This document shows positions 54,289-62,074 of a DNA stretch of 64,000 nucleotides, piece by piece (the stretch's first letter is position 1; the number at the start of each line of letters is the position of its first letter). The stretch spans positions 124,001 through 188,000 of the forward strand of contig NZ_JANUGW010000009.1 of NCBI RefSeq assembly GCF_024753285.1. The letters are read 5' to 3'. The notes below the pieces were generated by a model. The model was given only the letters and a program-made list of their open reading frames with translations, was not told the DNA's origin and did not search any database. The translations under genes and the position numbers were made by a program. The stretch is from Massilia pinisoli. Lineage in GTDB: Bacteria; Pseudomonadota; Gammaproteobacteria; Burkholderiales; Burkholderiaceae_D.

Positions 54289-54792
54289 TCACTCCCATTC
54301 CGGTTCCCGTGTGAGGAGGATTGTCAACGGATGGTCGCGCGGACCGAATGGCTGACGCAATACGATCCGGCTGGCAAATTTCTCGATGCCGATATCGGCG
54401 TCCAGCAGCCGCTCCATGAGTGCCTGAAAATAGGCGACCCCGGGCACGACGATCTTCAGCAGGTAATCGTAGCCGCCGCTGATGTTGTAGCACTCGACGA
54501 TTTCGCGATATGTCGCGGCACCCGCTTCGAATTTCCGAAAATCCTGGGACCGGTGGCTGCCCAGGGTCACTTCGGAAAACACGATGACGTGGCTGCCCAG
54601 CTTTTCCAGTGCCACGTCCGCGCCATAACCCCGGATGACGCCCATGTCCTGCAGCCGTTTCGTCCGGAGCAGGCACGGGCTTTCGCTGAGGCCGACGGCC
54701 GCCGCCAGCTCGACGTTCGAACAGCGTCCCTCGCGCTGCAGGTGCACGAGGATCTTGATGTCGAACTTGTCGAGGGACGCTGTGGAATGCAT
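54289..54792 (-). CDS. Lrp/AsnC-family regulator
   Basis: 167 residues. N-terminal HTH: LDKFDIKILVHLQREGRCSN, VELAAAVGLSESPCLLRTKR. C-terminal RAM ligand domain: VIVFSEVTLGSHRSQDFRKF, ISGGYDYLLKIVVPGVAYFQ, MERLLDADIGIEKFASRIVL. These proteins usually sense an amino acid and control a neighbouring catabolic gene. It is the last gene of the HAD-kinase-PLP operon, 8 nt after it, so it probably senses the substrate or product. Confidence 0.92.
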   Translation of the reverse strand: MHSTASLDKFDIKILVHLQREGRCSNVELAAAVGLSESPCLLRTKRLQDMGVIRGYGADVALEKLGSHVIVFSEVTLGSHRSQDFRKFEAGAATYREIVECYNISGGYDYLLKIVVPGVAYFQALMERLLDADIGIEKFASRIVLRQPFGPRDHPLTILLTREPEWE

Positions 54793-54800
54793 GGACCGAA

Positions 54801-56156
54801 TCAATGCCGGTTGCGGTGCCCCGATCGTGCCGCGGTGAGCGCCTCGTCGAGGACCTCGATCACCATGCCGGCCTGGTCCGCGGACAAGATCAGCGGCGGC
54901 CGGATCTTGAGGACATTGTGCCCCATCGCGCAAGCGCTGAGCAAGACGCCGTTGTCGCGCATGCGATTGACCACCCGCGTGGTGAATTCGCGGTCGGGCG
55001 TGCGCGACGCGCGGTCGGACACCAGCTCGACGCCGACGAACATGCCCACGCCGCGCACGTCACCGATGGCCTCGTGCCGGCTCGCGAGGTCGGCGACGCC
55101 ATCGCGCAGGATCTTCCCGACTTTGGCCGCGTGCCGCACCAGGCCTTCGCGTTCGATCGTGTCCAGCACGGCCAGCGCGGCGGCGCACGAGACCGTATTG
55201 CCGGCGAACGTGTTGAAGTAGCGCGAGTTCTTGCCGAATTCCGCCAGCGCATCGGTGGTGGCCAGCAGCCCCGCGACGGGTTGTCCGTTACCCATCGGCT
55301 TGCCGAGCGTGACGATGTCGGGGGTGACGCCATGACGCTGGAAGCCCCACATATGCGCGCCCGTCCGACCGAAGCCGGGCTGGACTTCGTCGGCGATGAA
55401 TAGGCCGCCCGCTCGCTGGATCGCGTCGACCGCGCCCTTCAGGAAGCCGGCCGGTTCGGGCAGGATGCCGTCGCTGGTGAACACGGAATCGACGATCAGC
55501 GCGGCCGGGCGGATGCCGTGGCGGCGCAGGTCGGCGATCGCGGCCTCGACGTCGCGCGTGAAGCGTTCGGCGAGGTCCGCACCTCCCGCGTGATACAGGC
55601 GCGGCGCCGGGACCAGGCGCACGTGCGCGCCGAGATCGACCGATGCGCCGAGCGACGGCGAGAATTTCGACACGGCGTCGGTAAAGCCGTGATATGCGGT
55701 GTCGGTGACGATCACGCCGGTGCCGCCCGTGCGGACCTGGGCAATGCGGTACGCCAGGTCGTTCGCCTCACTGCCGGAGCAGGTGAGCATGAGGTGCGCG
55801 AGCGCTGTCCCGGGCACGGTCGCGAGCAGGCGCTCGGCCAATTCGAGGATCGTGTCGTGCAGATAGCGGGTGTTGGTCGCGAGCGTGCGCGCCTGCGCGC
55901 AGATCGCCTCGGTCACCGCCGGGTGGCAATGCCCGAGCGACGCCACGTTGTTGTAGACGTCGAGGTAGCGGCGCCCGTCCGGATCGATCAGCCACGCGCC
56001 TTCGCCGCGCACGATGTGGAGCGGATGTTCGTACATCAGCCGGTATGCCGGACCGAGCAGCGCATCGCGCCGCTCGATCATCGCCGCGGTGAGCGGTCCC
56101 ACGTCGGCGCGTCCGGGAATATAGGCGTTCACCATGTTGAGGTCAGTGGTTGTCAT
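54801..56156 (-). CDS. Class III PLP enzyme (aminotransferase or phospho-lyase)
   Basis: 451 residues of PLP fold type I: LDVYNNVASLGHCHPAVTEA, LTCSGSEANDLAYRIAQVRT, YHGFTDAVSKFSPSLG, ADEVQPGFGRTGAHMWGFQR, VTLGKPMGNGQPVAGL holding the PLP Lys, FNTFAGNTVSCAAALAVLD. The family includes class III aminotransferases and the phospho-lyases that act on phosphoethanolamine and 5-phosphohydroxylysine. Its overlap with an APH-type kinase gene (14 bp) favours a phospho-lyase or a related use of phosphorylated amino compounds. An ordinary omega-aminotransferase remains possible. Confidence 0.9.
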   Translation of the reverse strand: MTTTDLNMVNAYIPGRADVGPLTAAMIERRDALLGPAYRLMYEHPLHIVRGEGAWLIDPDGRRYLDVYNNVASLGHCHPAVTEAICAQARTLATNTRYLHDTILELAERLLATVPGTALAHLMLTCSGSEANDLAYRIAQVRTGGTGVIVTDTAYHGFTDAVSKFSPSLGASVDLGAHVRLVPAPRLYHAGGADLAERFTRDVEAAIADLRRHGIRPAALIVDSVFTSDGILPEPAGFLKGAVDAIQRAGGLFIADEVQPGFGRTGAHMWGFQRHGVTPDIVTLGKPMGNGQPVAGLLATTDALAEFGKNSRYFNTFAGNTVSCAAALAVLDTIEREGLVRHAAKVGKILRDGVADLASRHEAIGDVRGVGMFVGVELVSDRASRTPDREFTTRVVNRMRDNGVLLSACAMGHNVLKIRPPLILSADQAGMVIEVLDEALTAARSGHRNRH

Positions 56157-57219
56157 TGTCGGTTCCTTTTCGTAGTTCGGTCAGTAGGCGGTCGCGCGCC
56201 TCGTTGCGGGACAGATCGGCCATCTGCGACAGCGCTTCCCATGCCGCCGGGTTGTGGCGCATGATGTAGGCCCGGTTCTCGGGGTAGCGCGCGGCACGCC
56301 ACTCCGAAATCAGTGCCGTGATGAGGTGGCGCGTCGCCATGAGGTCGGCCACGATGTCCTGCTCGACGTCCACGAGCGGCAACGTGGCGTGATACGCACC
56401 CACGAACTGCGCGGGCCCCGCGAACGGATCGGCGCTGCCTGCCATGTGGAACGCCGCGGCGGTCGCGACCTCGCCCACCAGCGGCGCATGCAGCATGTCG
56501 CCGAAGTCGATGATCCCGACGATGCGGTCGTGGTCGTCGGGCGCGACCAGCACGTTGTAGAGGTGGTAGTCGTTGTGGATGACTTGCGAGCGCACCGAGG
56601 CGAGGCGCGGCAGCACGTGGTCGACGAAACGGCGCATGAACGCCCTGGCGAGCGCGCGCCGCGGGGCGTCCACGATGCCGTCGAGCTTGTCCGTCAAACG
56701 GTGCGCCGCCGACACGTTCCAGAGCAGAGGATGCGCTGCGGCCGGATGCACAAAGCCCCGCAGCGCAAGGTTCAAGCCCGCCAGCACCGTCCCCATCGCC
56801 CGGCGCTGTGCGGCCGTCCGGGGCGTTTCCCGGATCTGGACACCGTCGAGATAGGTCAGCATCCGCACGGCGCTCCTGCGGCCGTCGGGCAACACGACGC
56901 TGTCACGCGTGCGCCCGCGGAGCGTCCGCACGACGCGGTGCACCGGCTGGCTTGGCGCCGCGCGCGCAATATGGTCGAGCGCGGCGATCTGGAAATCGAC
57001 GACGCCAACCGGCTCGGACGGATTGCTGATCTTGACGACGTAACGTGTGCCGTCCCCGGTCTCGATACGGCAGTTCTGGTCGCGCTCGCCCGCCAGCGGC
57101 GTGACGGCGCCTTCGATGCCGTAGATGCGACGCACCAGGGCCGCGACGTCGTCCTGGGCCAGGCAGGGGGCGGCGGTGCTCAATGCCGCGGCTGCGGTTG
57201 GGCAGTCGTCCGGCATCAT
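56143..57219 (-). CDS. APH-family small-molecule kinase
   Basis: 358 residues from the ATG at 57219, which overlaps the HAD stop (ATGA). Kinase features: RYVVKISNPSEPVG with the ATP-binding Lys, VIHNDYHLYNVLVAPDD as the Brenner motif (HxDxxxxN), and IVGIIDFGDMLHAPLVGEVA as the metal-binding DFG-like part. The family includes aminoglycoside, choline and hydroxylysine kinases. Its tight coupling to a class III PLP enzyme copies the human hydroxylysine kinase/phospho-lyase pair and similar bacterial fusions. The most likely substrate is a hydroxy-amino acid or amino alcohol, not an antibiotic. Confidence 0.88.
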   Translation of the reverse strand: MMPDDCPTAAAALSTAAPCLAQDDVAALVRRIYGIEGAVTPLAGERDQNCRIETGDGTRYVVKISNPSEPVGVVDFQIAALDHIARAAPSQPVHRVVRTLRGRTRDSVVLPDGRRSAVRMLTYLDGVQIRETPRTAAQRRAMGTVLAGLNLALRGFVHPAAAHPLLWNVSAAHRLTDKLDGIVDAPRRALARAFMRRFVDHVLPRLASVRSQVIHNDYHLYNVLVAPDDHDRIVGIIDFGDMLHAPLVGEVATAAAFHMAGSADPFAGPAQFVGAYHATLPLVDVEQDIVADLMATRHLITALISEWRAARYPENRAYIMRHNPAAWEALSQMADLSRNEARDRLLTELRKGTDNDNH

Positions 57220-57929
57220 GCGGCTCGCTTCGGCGTGTCGACCCGAGGCTGGAAATCCAGCCCGAGCAAGCCGGGAAGCTGGCGGATATCGGTCAGTCTG
57301 TTGACGCCATAGCCGTCGCAGACGGGCTCGTGACCGCGATCGATGAACGCCCGGGCCATGAATCCCAGATCGGACGCTGTCATGAGGTCGTAGCGGAAAC
57401 TCGACGAGACGTGCATCATCTGCTCCGGTCCGCAACCGAGCCGGTCGCACATGTACTCGAACATCTGTGCGCGTGGCTTGTAGGCGCGCGCCTCCTCCGC
57501 CGTGACCACGGCGTGGAACGGCGCCTCGAGGTGGGCGACGCTGTGCGGAATCAGGTCGACCATGGAGTTCGACAGGAGCACCAGCGGGACGTGCGGAGCG
57601 ATGGCCTGCAGCGTCTCGACGACGTTCGGGTGCGGCTGCCACGTCGGCACGGCCTCGTACAACGCGACCGCGTCGGACGGCCGGTAGTCGACGCCGTGCG
57701 CCGCGCAGGCCCGCTGGATGGCATTGGCCACGACGTCGAAGAACGGCTTCCAGTCGCCCAGCACTTCGTCGAGACGGTAGAAACGGAAACTGTCCAGGAA
57801 CGCCGGCATCCGGTCGCTCGGAACACGATCCGTGAAGATCGCCCTCGCCGTCGGCCCCATTTCAAAATTGATCAGCGTGCCGTAGCAATCGAAGCTGATG
57901 TATTTGGGTTGGTATGTCATGTGGTTCAT
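57216..57929 (-). CDS. HAD hydrolase, L-2-haloacid dehalogenase-like (type II)
   Basis: 237 residues. Motif I ISFDCYGTLINFE with the nucleophile Asp; motif II LVLLSNSMVDLIPHS; Lys in EEARAYKPRAQMFEYM; motif IV region MMHVSSSFRYDLMTASDLG. Members of this branch include true dehalogenases and phosphatases; the sequence does not tell which. It is the first gene of the operon with kinase, PLP enzyme and Lrp. It could remove phosphate from a side product or act on a halogenated or phosphorylated acid. Confidence 0.88.
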   Translation of the reverse strand: MNHMTYQPKYISFDCYGTLINFEMGPTARAIFTDRVPSDRMPAFLDSFRFYRLDEVLGDWKPFFDVVANAIQRACAAHGVDYRPSDAVALYEAVPTWQPHPNVVETLQAIAPHVPLVLLSNSMVDLIPHSVAHLEAPFHAVVTAEEARAYKPRAQMFEYMCDRLGCGPEQMMHVSSSFRYDLMTASDLGFMARAFIDRGHEPVCDGYGVNRLTDIRQLPGLLGLDFQPRVDTPKRAA

Positions 57930-58070
57930 CTCCTACGTGGGTGGCAGTGGATGAACACAAGTGTATGGATACGGCAACTACGGAAATGCCGTATTGCCCC
58001 GAGACTCGAGCAGTTTCCTTTTCAATCTGAACGGGGCCCGGTATTTTCTGCGGTGGCCAGGGTGGTCGAA

Positions 58071-58098
58071 ACAAAACGGCCGCAACACGGCGGCCGTT
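58071..58098 (-). terminator. Intrinsic terminator of the zinc metallopeptidase gene
   Basis: AACGGCCGC / GCGGCCGTT stem with a 6-nt loop, followed on the minus strand by TTTTGTTT. It lies 22 nt after the stop codon of the metallopeptidase gene. Confidence 0.85.
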
Positions 58099-58119
58099 GT
58101 CGTCGAAGAGGAAGCGGGG

Positions 58120-58995
58120 TCAGAGCTGGCGCGCCTCGAACGTGTTGCACTGCTCGACGGAGCCCGTCTGCAGGCCGCGCGTGAACCAGCGCACGCGCTG
58201 GGCCGACGTGCCATGCGTGAATGAATCGGGCACGACGACGCCGCGCGACTGGCGCTGCAGCGCGTCGTCGCCGATGGCGCTCGCGGCATTCAGCGCGGAC
58301 TCGACGTCGCCCTGTTCGATGATCTGCTTGGCCTGGTTCGTGTGATAGGCCCACACGCCGGCGAAGCAATCGGCCTGCAGTTCCAGGCGGACGGATGCCG
58401 CGTTGGCCTGCGTCTCGGACAAGTGCTGGCGCGCGCTGTCGACCTTGCCCGAGATGCCCAGCAGGTTCTGCACGTGGTGTCCGACCTCGTGGGCGATCAC
58501 GTACGCCTGCGTGAATTCGCCGCCGACCTTGAAGCGCTGCTGCATCATGCGGAAGAAGTCCAGGTCGAGATAGACCTTCCGGTCGGCCGGGCAATAGAAC
58601 GGCCCGACGGCCGCTTGCCCCATGCCGCAGCCCTGCGTCGGCGTGCGGCCCGAGTACAGCACGAGATGCGGCGGCGAATAGGTGCCGCCGTTGGCACGGA
58701 AGATTTGCGTCCACGTGTCTTCCGTATAGCCGAGCACCGTGCGCACGAATTGCGTCTCGCGGTCGTTCGCGGGCGGATGCGCGGGCGCCTGCTGGACTTG
58801 CGCCGGCGACCCGCCGCCCGACAGCAGGTTCAGGATCGTCGACGGCGACACCCCGAAGAACCACGAACCGACCAGCGCGATGACGATCGTGCCGATGCCG
58901 ACCGTGCCCCCGCCGAAACTGAAGCCGCCGCCCCCGCCGCCGTCGCCGCGGCGGTCCTCGATGTTGTCGCTCTGCCGATCACCTTCCCAACGCAT
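58120..58995 (-). CDS. YpfJ-type neutral zinc metallopeptidase
   Basis: 291 residues. A Gly-rich start (IEDRRGDGGGGGGFSFGGG), one transmembrane helix (TVGIGTIVIALVGSWFF), and the peptidase domain: CGMGQAAVGPFYCPADRKVY, LDLDFFRMMQQRFKVG, AYVIAHEVGHHVQNLLGISG with HExxH, and LELQADCFAGVWAYH with the third zinc ligand. It matches the putative neutral zinc metallopeptidase family (YpfJ). Anchored in the inner membrane with the domain in the periplasm. Its substrate is unknown. Confidence 0.93.
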   Translation of the reverse strand: MRWEGDRQSDNIEDRRGDGGGGGGFSFGGGTVGIGTIVIALVGSWFFGVSPSTILNLLSGGGSPAQVQQAPAHPPANDRETQFVRTVLGYTEDTWTQIFRANGGTYSPPHLVLYSGRTPTQGCGMGQAAVGPFYCPADRKVYLDLDFFRMMQQRFKVGGEFTQAYVIAHEVGHHVQNLLGISGKVDSARQHLSETQANAASVRLELQADCFAGVWAYHTNQAKQIIEQGDVESALNAASAIGDDALQRQSRGVVVPDSFTHGTSAQRVRWFTRGLQTGSVEQCNTFEARQL

Positions 58996-59055
58996 ATCGC
59001 TCTCCTTGCGGCACCGTCGCCGGTGCCGTCGTCGTCATTGTCGTGGCGGACGCCG

Positions 59056-59241
59056 TCAGCGTCCGCCGGAACGCCTGATGTTCACCGATCCCATGTGTTC
59101 GCGCGCATCCTTCAGGCGGAACTCGTCGTCGCGCGCCAGGCCGCTGCGCTGCTCGTCATGCAGCACGCGCTCGCGGCGCTCGCGCTCGACCTCACGTTCC
59201 AGGCGCTCGTTCAGGGATACGTCCGGCGTCGTCGTCTTCAT
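59056..59241 (-). CDS. 61-residue charged protein of unknown function
   Basis: ATG at 59241 with GAGGA upstream. Highly charged coiled-coil-like helix (LNERLEREVERERRERVLHD, EQRSGLARDDEFRLKDAREH). Probably a real small gene, upstream of the metallopeptidase on the same strand; no family recognised. Confidence 0.5.
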   Translation of the reverse strand: MKTTTPDVSLNERLEREVERERRERVLHDEQRSGLARDDEFRLKDAREHMGSVNIRRSGGR

Positions 59242-59436
59242 GGTCGTCCTCGTCCGTGGGCCACGCTTCTTGCGTTAACCCGGGTCAATTGTGCGTGCCG
59301 TAAGCGGCCGCATCTGTTCGAACTTTCACATAAATCAAATAATGCCATAGCGGCCGGCGGTGCTGCATGACAGCGTGTCCACATCTTTGTGCGCCCGCGT
59401 ACGGAAGCGCGCGCGGGCGTGGCGCATGCTCGGCCC

Positions 59437-60430
59437 ATGACCGCTCCCTCCTTTGCGAACCACGACGCGCTGGCCGCGCTCGGCCGCAGTCTACAGGCCT
59501 CCGGCTACCGTTTCGTGACCGTCACACCGGCCACGCACCGGCGCGTGAACAATCGCCCGGAGAACGCCTGGGCGCATGACCTGCGGGGCGTGTTCGGCTG
59601 GAGCCGGCCATTTGCCCCGGGGCCTGCTGCCGGACGCGATCGACGTCCCGCTGCGCGCGGCAAACCTGGTCATTCCCGTCGCCGCGGACGGCAGCGACGC
59701 GCCGGACGGTAGCGCGCCCGCCGGCTGGCGCGCGCGCCTCCGCGCGTCGACCATCGGCGACCGCCTGTATTTCCACTCGGCCTGGCCCACGTCCGACGAC
59801 GACGCCGTGTTCTTCGGCCCGGACACCTACCGCTACACGTGCGCGCTGCGCCGCGTGCTCGGCCAGCATGGCAGCCTGCGCCGTCCCGTGCGGCGCGCCG
59901 TCGACATCGGCGCGGGCGCCGGACCGGCCGCGATCGAACTGGCGCTGCGCTGCCGCGACGCGACCGTCTACGCCACCGACATCAACCCGGCGGCGCTGGC
60001 CCTGGCCGACGTCAACGCGGGCCTGAACGGCGCGCACAACGTCATGCCCTGCCGCAGCGACCTGCTGGACGGCGTCGACGGCGGCTTCGACCTCGTCATG
60101 TCGAATCCACCGTACATCCTCGACCCCGACGCGCTCACGTACCGGCACGGCGGCGGCGACCACGGCGCCGAGCTGTCGACGCGCATCGTGCACGCAGCGC
60201 TCGACCGCCTGCATCCCGGCGGCAGCCTGCTGCTGTACACGGGCGTGGCGATGGTCGACGGCGCCGATCCCTTCCTGGCCGGCATCCGCGACCGCCTCGA
60301 TGCCGATACGGATTGCTGGTCGTACGAGGAACTCGATCCGGACATCTTCGGCGGGCAACTGGACTGTCCCGGCTACGAGCAGGTGGAACGCATCGCGGCC
60401 GTGTGGCTGCACGCCGTCAAGCGGGGCTGA
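59437..60430 (+). pseudogene. HemK/RlmG-like methyltransferase, interrupted by an apparent frameshift
   Basis: The N-terminal part reads from ATG 59437 in one frame (LAALGRSLQASGYRFVTVTP, HRRVNNRPENAWAHDLRGVF, GWSRPFA). The rest continues one base out of phase from about 59620 (LLPDAIDVPLRAANLVIPVA), through the class I methyltransferase core: DIGAGAGPAAIELALRCRDA for SAM, YATDINPAALALADVNAGLN, and FDLVMSNPPYILDPDAL with the NPPY motif of amide/base methyltransferases. The switch falls in a CCCCGGGG run at about 59616-59623; one extra base there explains it. It may be a genuine mutation or a sequencing error. Confidence 0.8.
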
Positions 60431-60549
60431 GCGGCTTGATTGAGACGATCGGGCAAAACACTGGCGCGCCCGAGCATGGCCGGGCGCGCGCTGCCGCACG
60501 AGAATAGCCTCCACGCAGCGCATACCGCCGCTGCTCACGAGGAGGACAT

Positions 60550-61560
60550 ATGCAAGCCGCACACCCCGCCGGCGTTACCGCGCCCGCCGCAGCCCCAGCC
60601 GTATCGACCACGCTCGCGTACCTGCCTGTCGGCACGTTCGGCGCCGTCATGGGCTTGACGGGCTTGTCGCTCGCATGGCGCCTCGCGCACCAGGCGTTCG
60701 GTGCGCCGGCCGCGGTCGGGCAGGCCATCGGCGTTCTCGCGCTCGTCTCCTTCGTCGTGCTGGCCGTCGCGTACGGGATCAAGGCCGCGGCCGGCTTTTA
60801 CGCCGTGCGTGCCGAATTCGCGCATCCCGTGGCTGGCAACCTGTTCGGCACGCCCCTGATCAGCCTGCTGCTGTTGCCGTTCCTGCTGGCCGACGTCAGC
60901 CTGGCCCTCGCCCGCCTTGCCTGGGTGCTTGGGGCCGCCGGCATGACGGTATTTGCGTGGACCATCGTGATGCGCTGGCTGTCGGTGCGCCACGCACCCA
61001 CCCAGGTGGCGCCGGCGTGGATTGTGCCCGTCGTCGGCATGCTCGACATTCCGCTCGCCGTGCCCGTGTTGCGCTGGGACGGGCTGCATGGCGTGATGGT
61101 GTTCGGGCTTGCGGTCGGTTTGTTCTTTGCGCTGCCGTTGCTCGCGATGGTGCTGCACCGGCTCGTCACGGAGGAGCCGTTGCCCGTGGCGTTGCAGCCG
61201 TCGCTGCTGATACTGGTGGCGCCGTTCGCGGTGGGGTTTTCGGCTTATGTCGCCACGTTCGGGCACGTGGATGCGTTTGCGCAGGGGCTGGTGATGGTCA
61301 TGCTGTTTTTGTTGCCGGTGCTGCTTGGGCGGTTGGCGCATCTGCCTGCGAGGGCGCCGTTTCGGCTGGCTTGGTGGGCGGGGAGTTTTCCGTTGGCGGC
61401 GGCGGCGGTGGCTAGTTTGCGGTATGCGAGTGTTGCGGGGAGCGCGGTGATGGATGCGATTGCGTTGGTCGTGCTTGGGGTTGCGACGCTGGTGATTGGG
61501 ATGTTTGGGGTGCAGACCGTCAGGGGGATTCTGGCGGGGAAGTTGCGGGAGTTGAGCTAA
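60550..61560 (+). CDS. SLAC1/TehA (TDT) family membrane transporter
   Basis: 336 residues with about ten transmembrane segments: YLPVGTFGAVMGLTGLSLAW, AIGVLALVSFVVLAVAYGIK, PLISLLLLPFLLADVSLALA, GAAGMTVFAWTIVMRWLS, WIVPVVGMLDIPLAVPVLRW, GVMVFGLAVGLFFALPLLAM, SLLILVAPFAVGFSAYVATF, LVMVMLFLLPVLLGRL. The family moves small anions (nitrate, chloride, malate) or tellurite-related substrates. Codon use changes inside the gene: before ~61080 third positions are mainly C; after it they are mostly G or T. The protein reads through without break. Confidence 0.88.
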   Translation: MQAAHPAGVTAPAAAPAVSTTLAYLPVGTFGAVMGLTGLSLAWRLAHQAFGAPAAVGQAIGVLALVSFVVLAVAYGIKAAAGFYAVRAEFAHPVAGNLFGTPLISLLLLPFLLADVSLALARLAWVLGAAGMTVFAWTIVMRWLSVRHAPTQVAPAWIVPVVGMLDIPLAVPVLRWDGLHGVMVFGLAVGLFFALPLLAMVLHRLVTEEPLPVALQPSLLILVAPFAVGFSAYVATFGHVDAFAQGLVMVMLFLLPVLLGRLAHLPARAPFRLAWWAGSFPLAAAAVASLRYASVAGSAVMDAIALVVLGVATLVIGMFGVQTVRGILAGKLRELS

Positions 61561-61575
61561 TTTTGGCCGGGATTG

Positions 61576-61870
61576 CTGGTGCGTGTTTTTTGGCTTTGCA
61601 GCGCGCGCCCGCGGCGCGCGGGGCTGTCCGCGGGGCGGACAGCAGTCGGAGATTCGAAGGCCGAGCTTCGCCGGCCTTCGAATTGGAACTGCGTAGCAAA
61701 GGCGATGCTGCTTCTGGTGCGTGTCTCTCCGCTTTGCAGCGCGCGCCCTCGGCGCGCGACGCCGTCCGCCTTGCGGACGGCAATTGGGCGATTCGAAGAG
61801 GGCTGGGCTTGCAAGCCCAGCCCTTCGAATCCCACCACGCAGGGCGCGCAGGCGCCCTGCTCTCTCCGGC
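61576..61870. repeat. Hairpin-rich repeat, copy A
   Basis: About 295 bp nearly identical to 63691-63997, in the same orientation. It contains two half-units that each begin CTGGTGCGTG...CTTTGCAGCGCGCGCC, and several hairpins: CTGTCCGC/GCGGACAG; ATTCGAAGGCCG...CGGCCTTCGAAT; GCCGTCCGC/GCGGACGGC; a long one, GGGCTGGGCTTGCAAGCCCAGCCC with TTCGAA flanks; and GCAGGGCGC/GCGCCCTGC. It lies just downstream of tRNA-Ser. Confidence 0.85.
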
Positions 61871-61899
61871 AAAACAAAAAAGGCTCCCGATGGGAGCCT
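61871..61899 (-). terminator. Intrinsic terminator of tRNA-Ser
   Basis: AGGCTCCC / GGGAGCCT stem with a 3-nt loop, followed on the minus strand by TTTTTTGTTTTG. It starts 10 nt after the tRNA CCA. Confidence 0.92.
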
Positions 61900-61908
61900 G
61901 TTTTGTTT

Positions 61909-61998
<90 letters not shown>

Positions 61999-62027
61999 GT
62001 GTCGCGGTCGTTTCGCGTGAAGGCCGC

Positions 62028-62056
62028 ATTATAGACGGTGGGTAAGAGAATCGCAA
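62028..62056 (-). promoter_or_regulatory. Promoter of tRNA-Ser
   Basis: TTGCGA and TATAAT with a 17-bp spacer on the minus strand, about 30 bp upstream of the tRNA 5' end; a consensus -10. Confidence 0.8.
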
Positions 62057-62074
62057 GGCCTCCCCACCAATCCA

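Noticed and set aside
56143..57219. Antibiotic resistance (aminoglycoside phosphotransferase)
   Set aside because: It has only the general APH fold; operon context with a class III PLP enzyme and Lrp points to metabolism.
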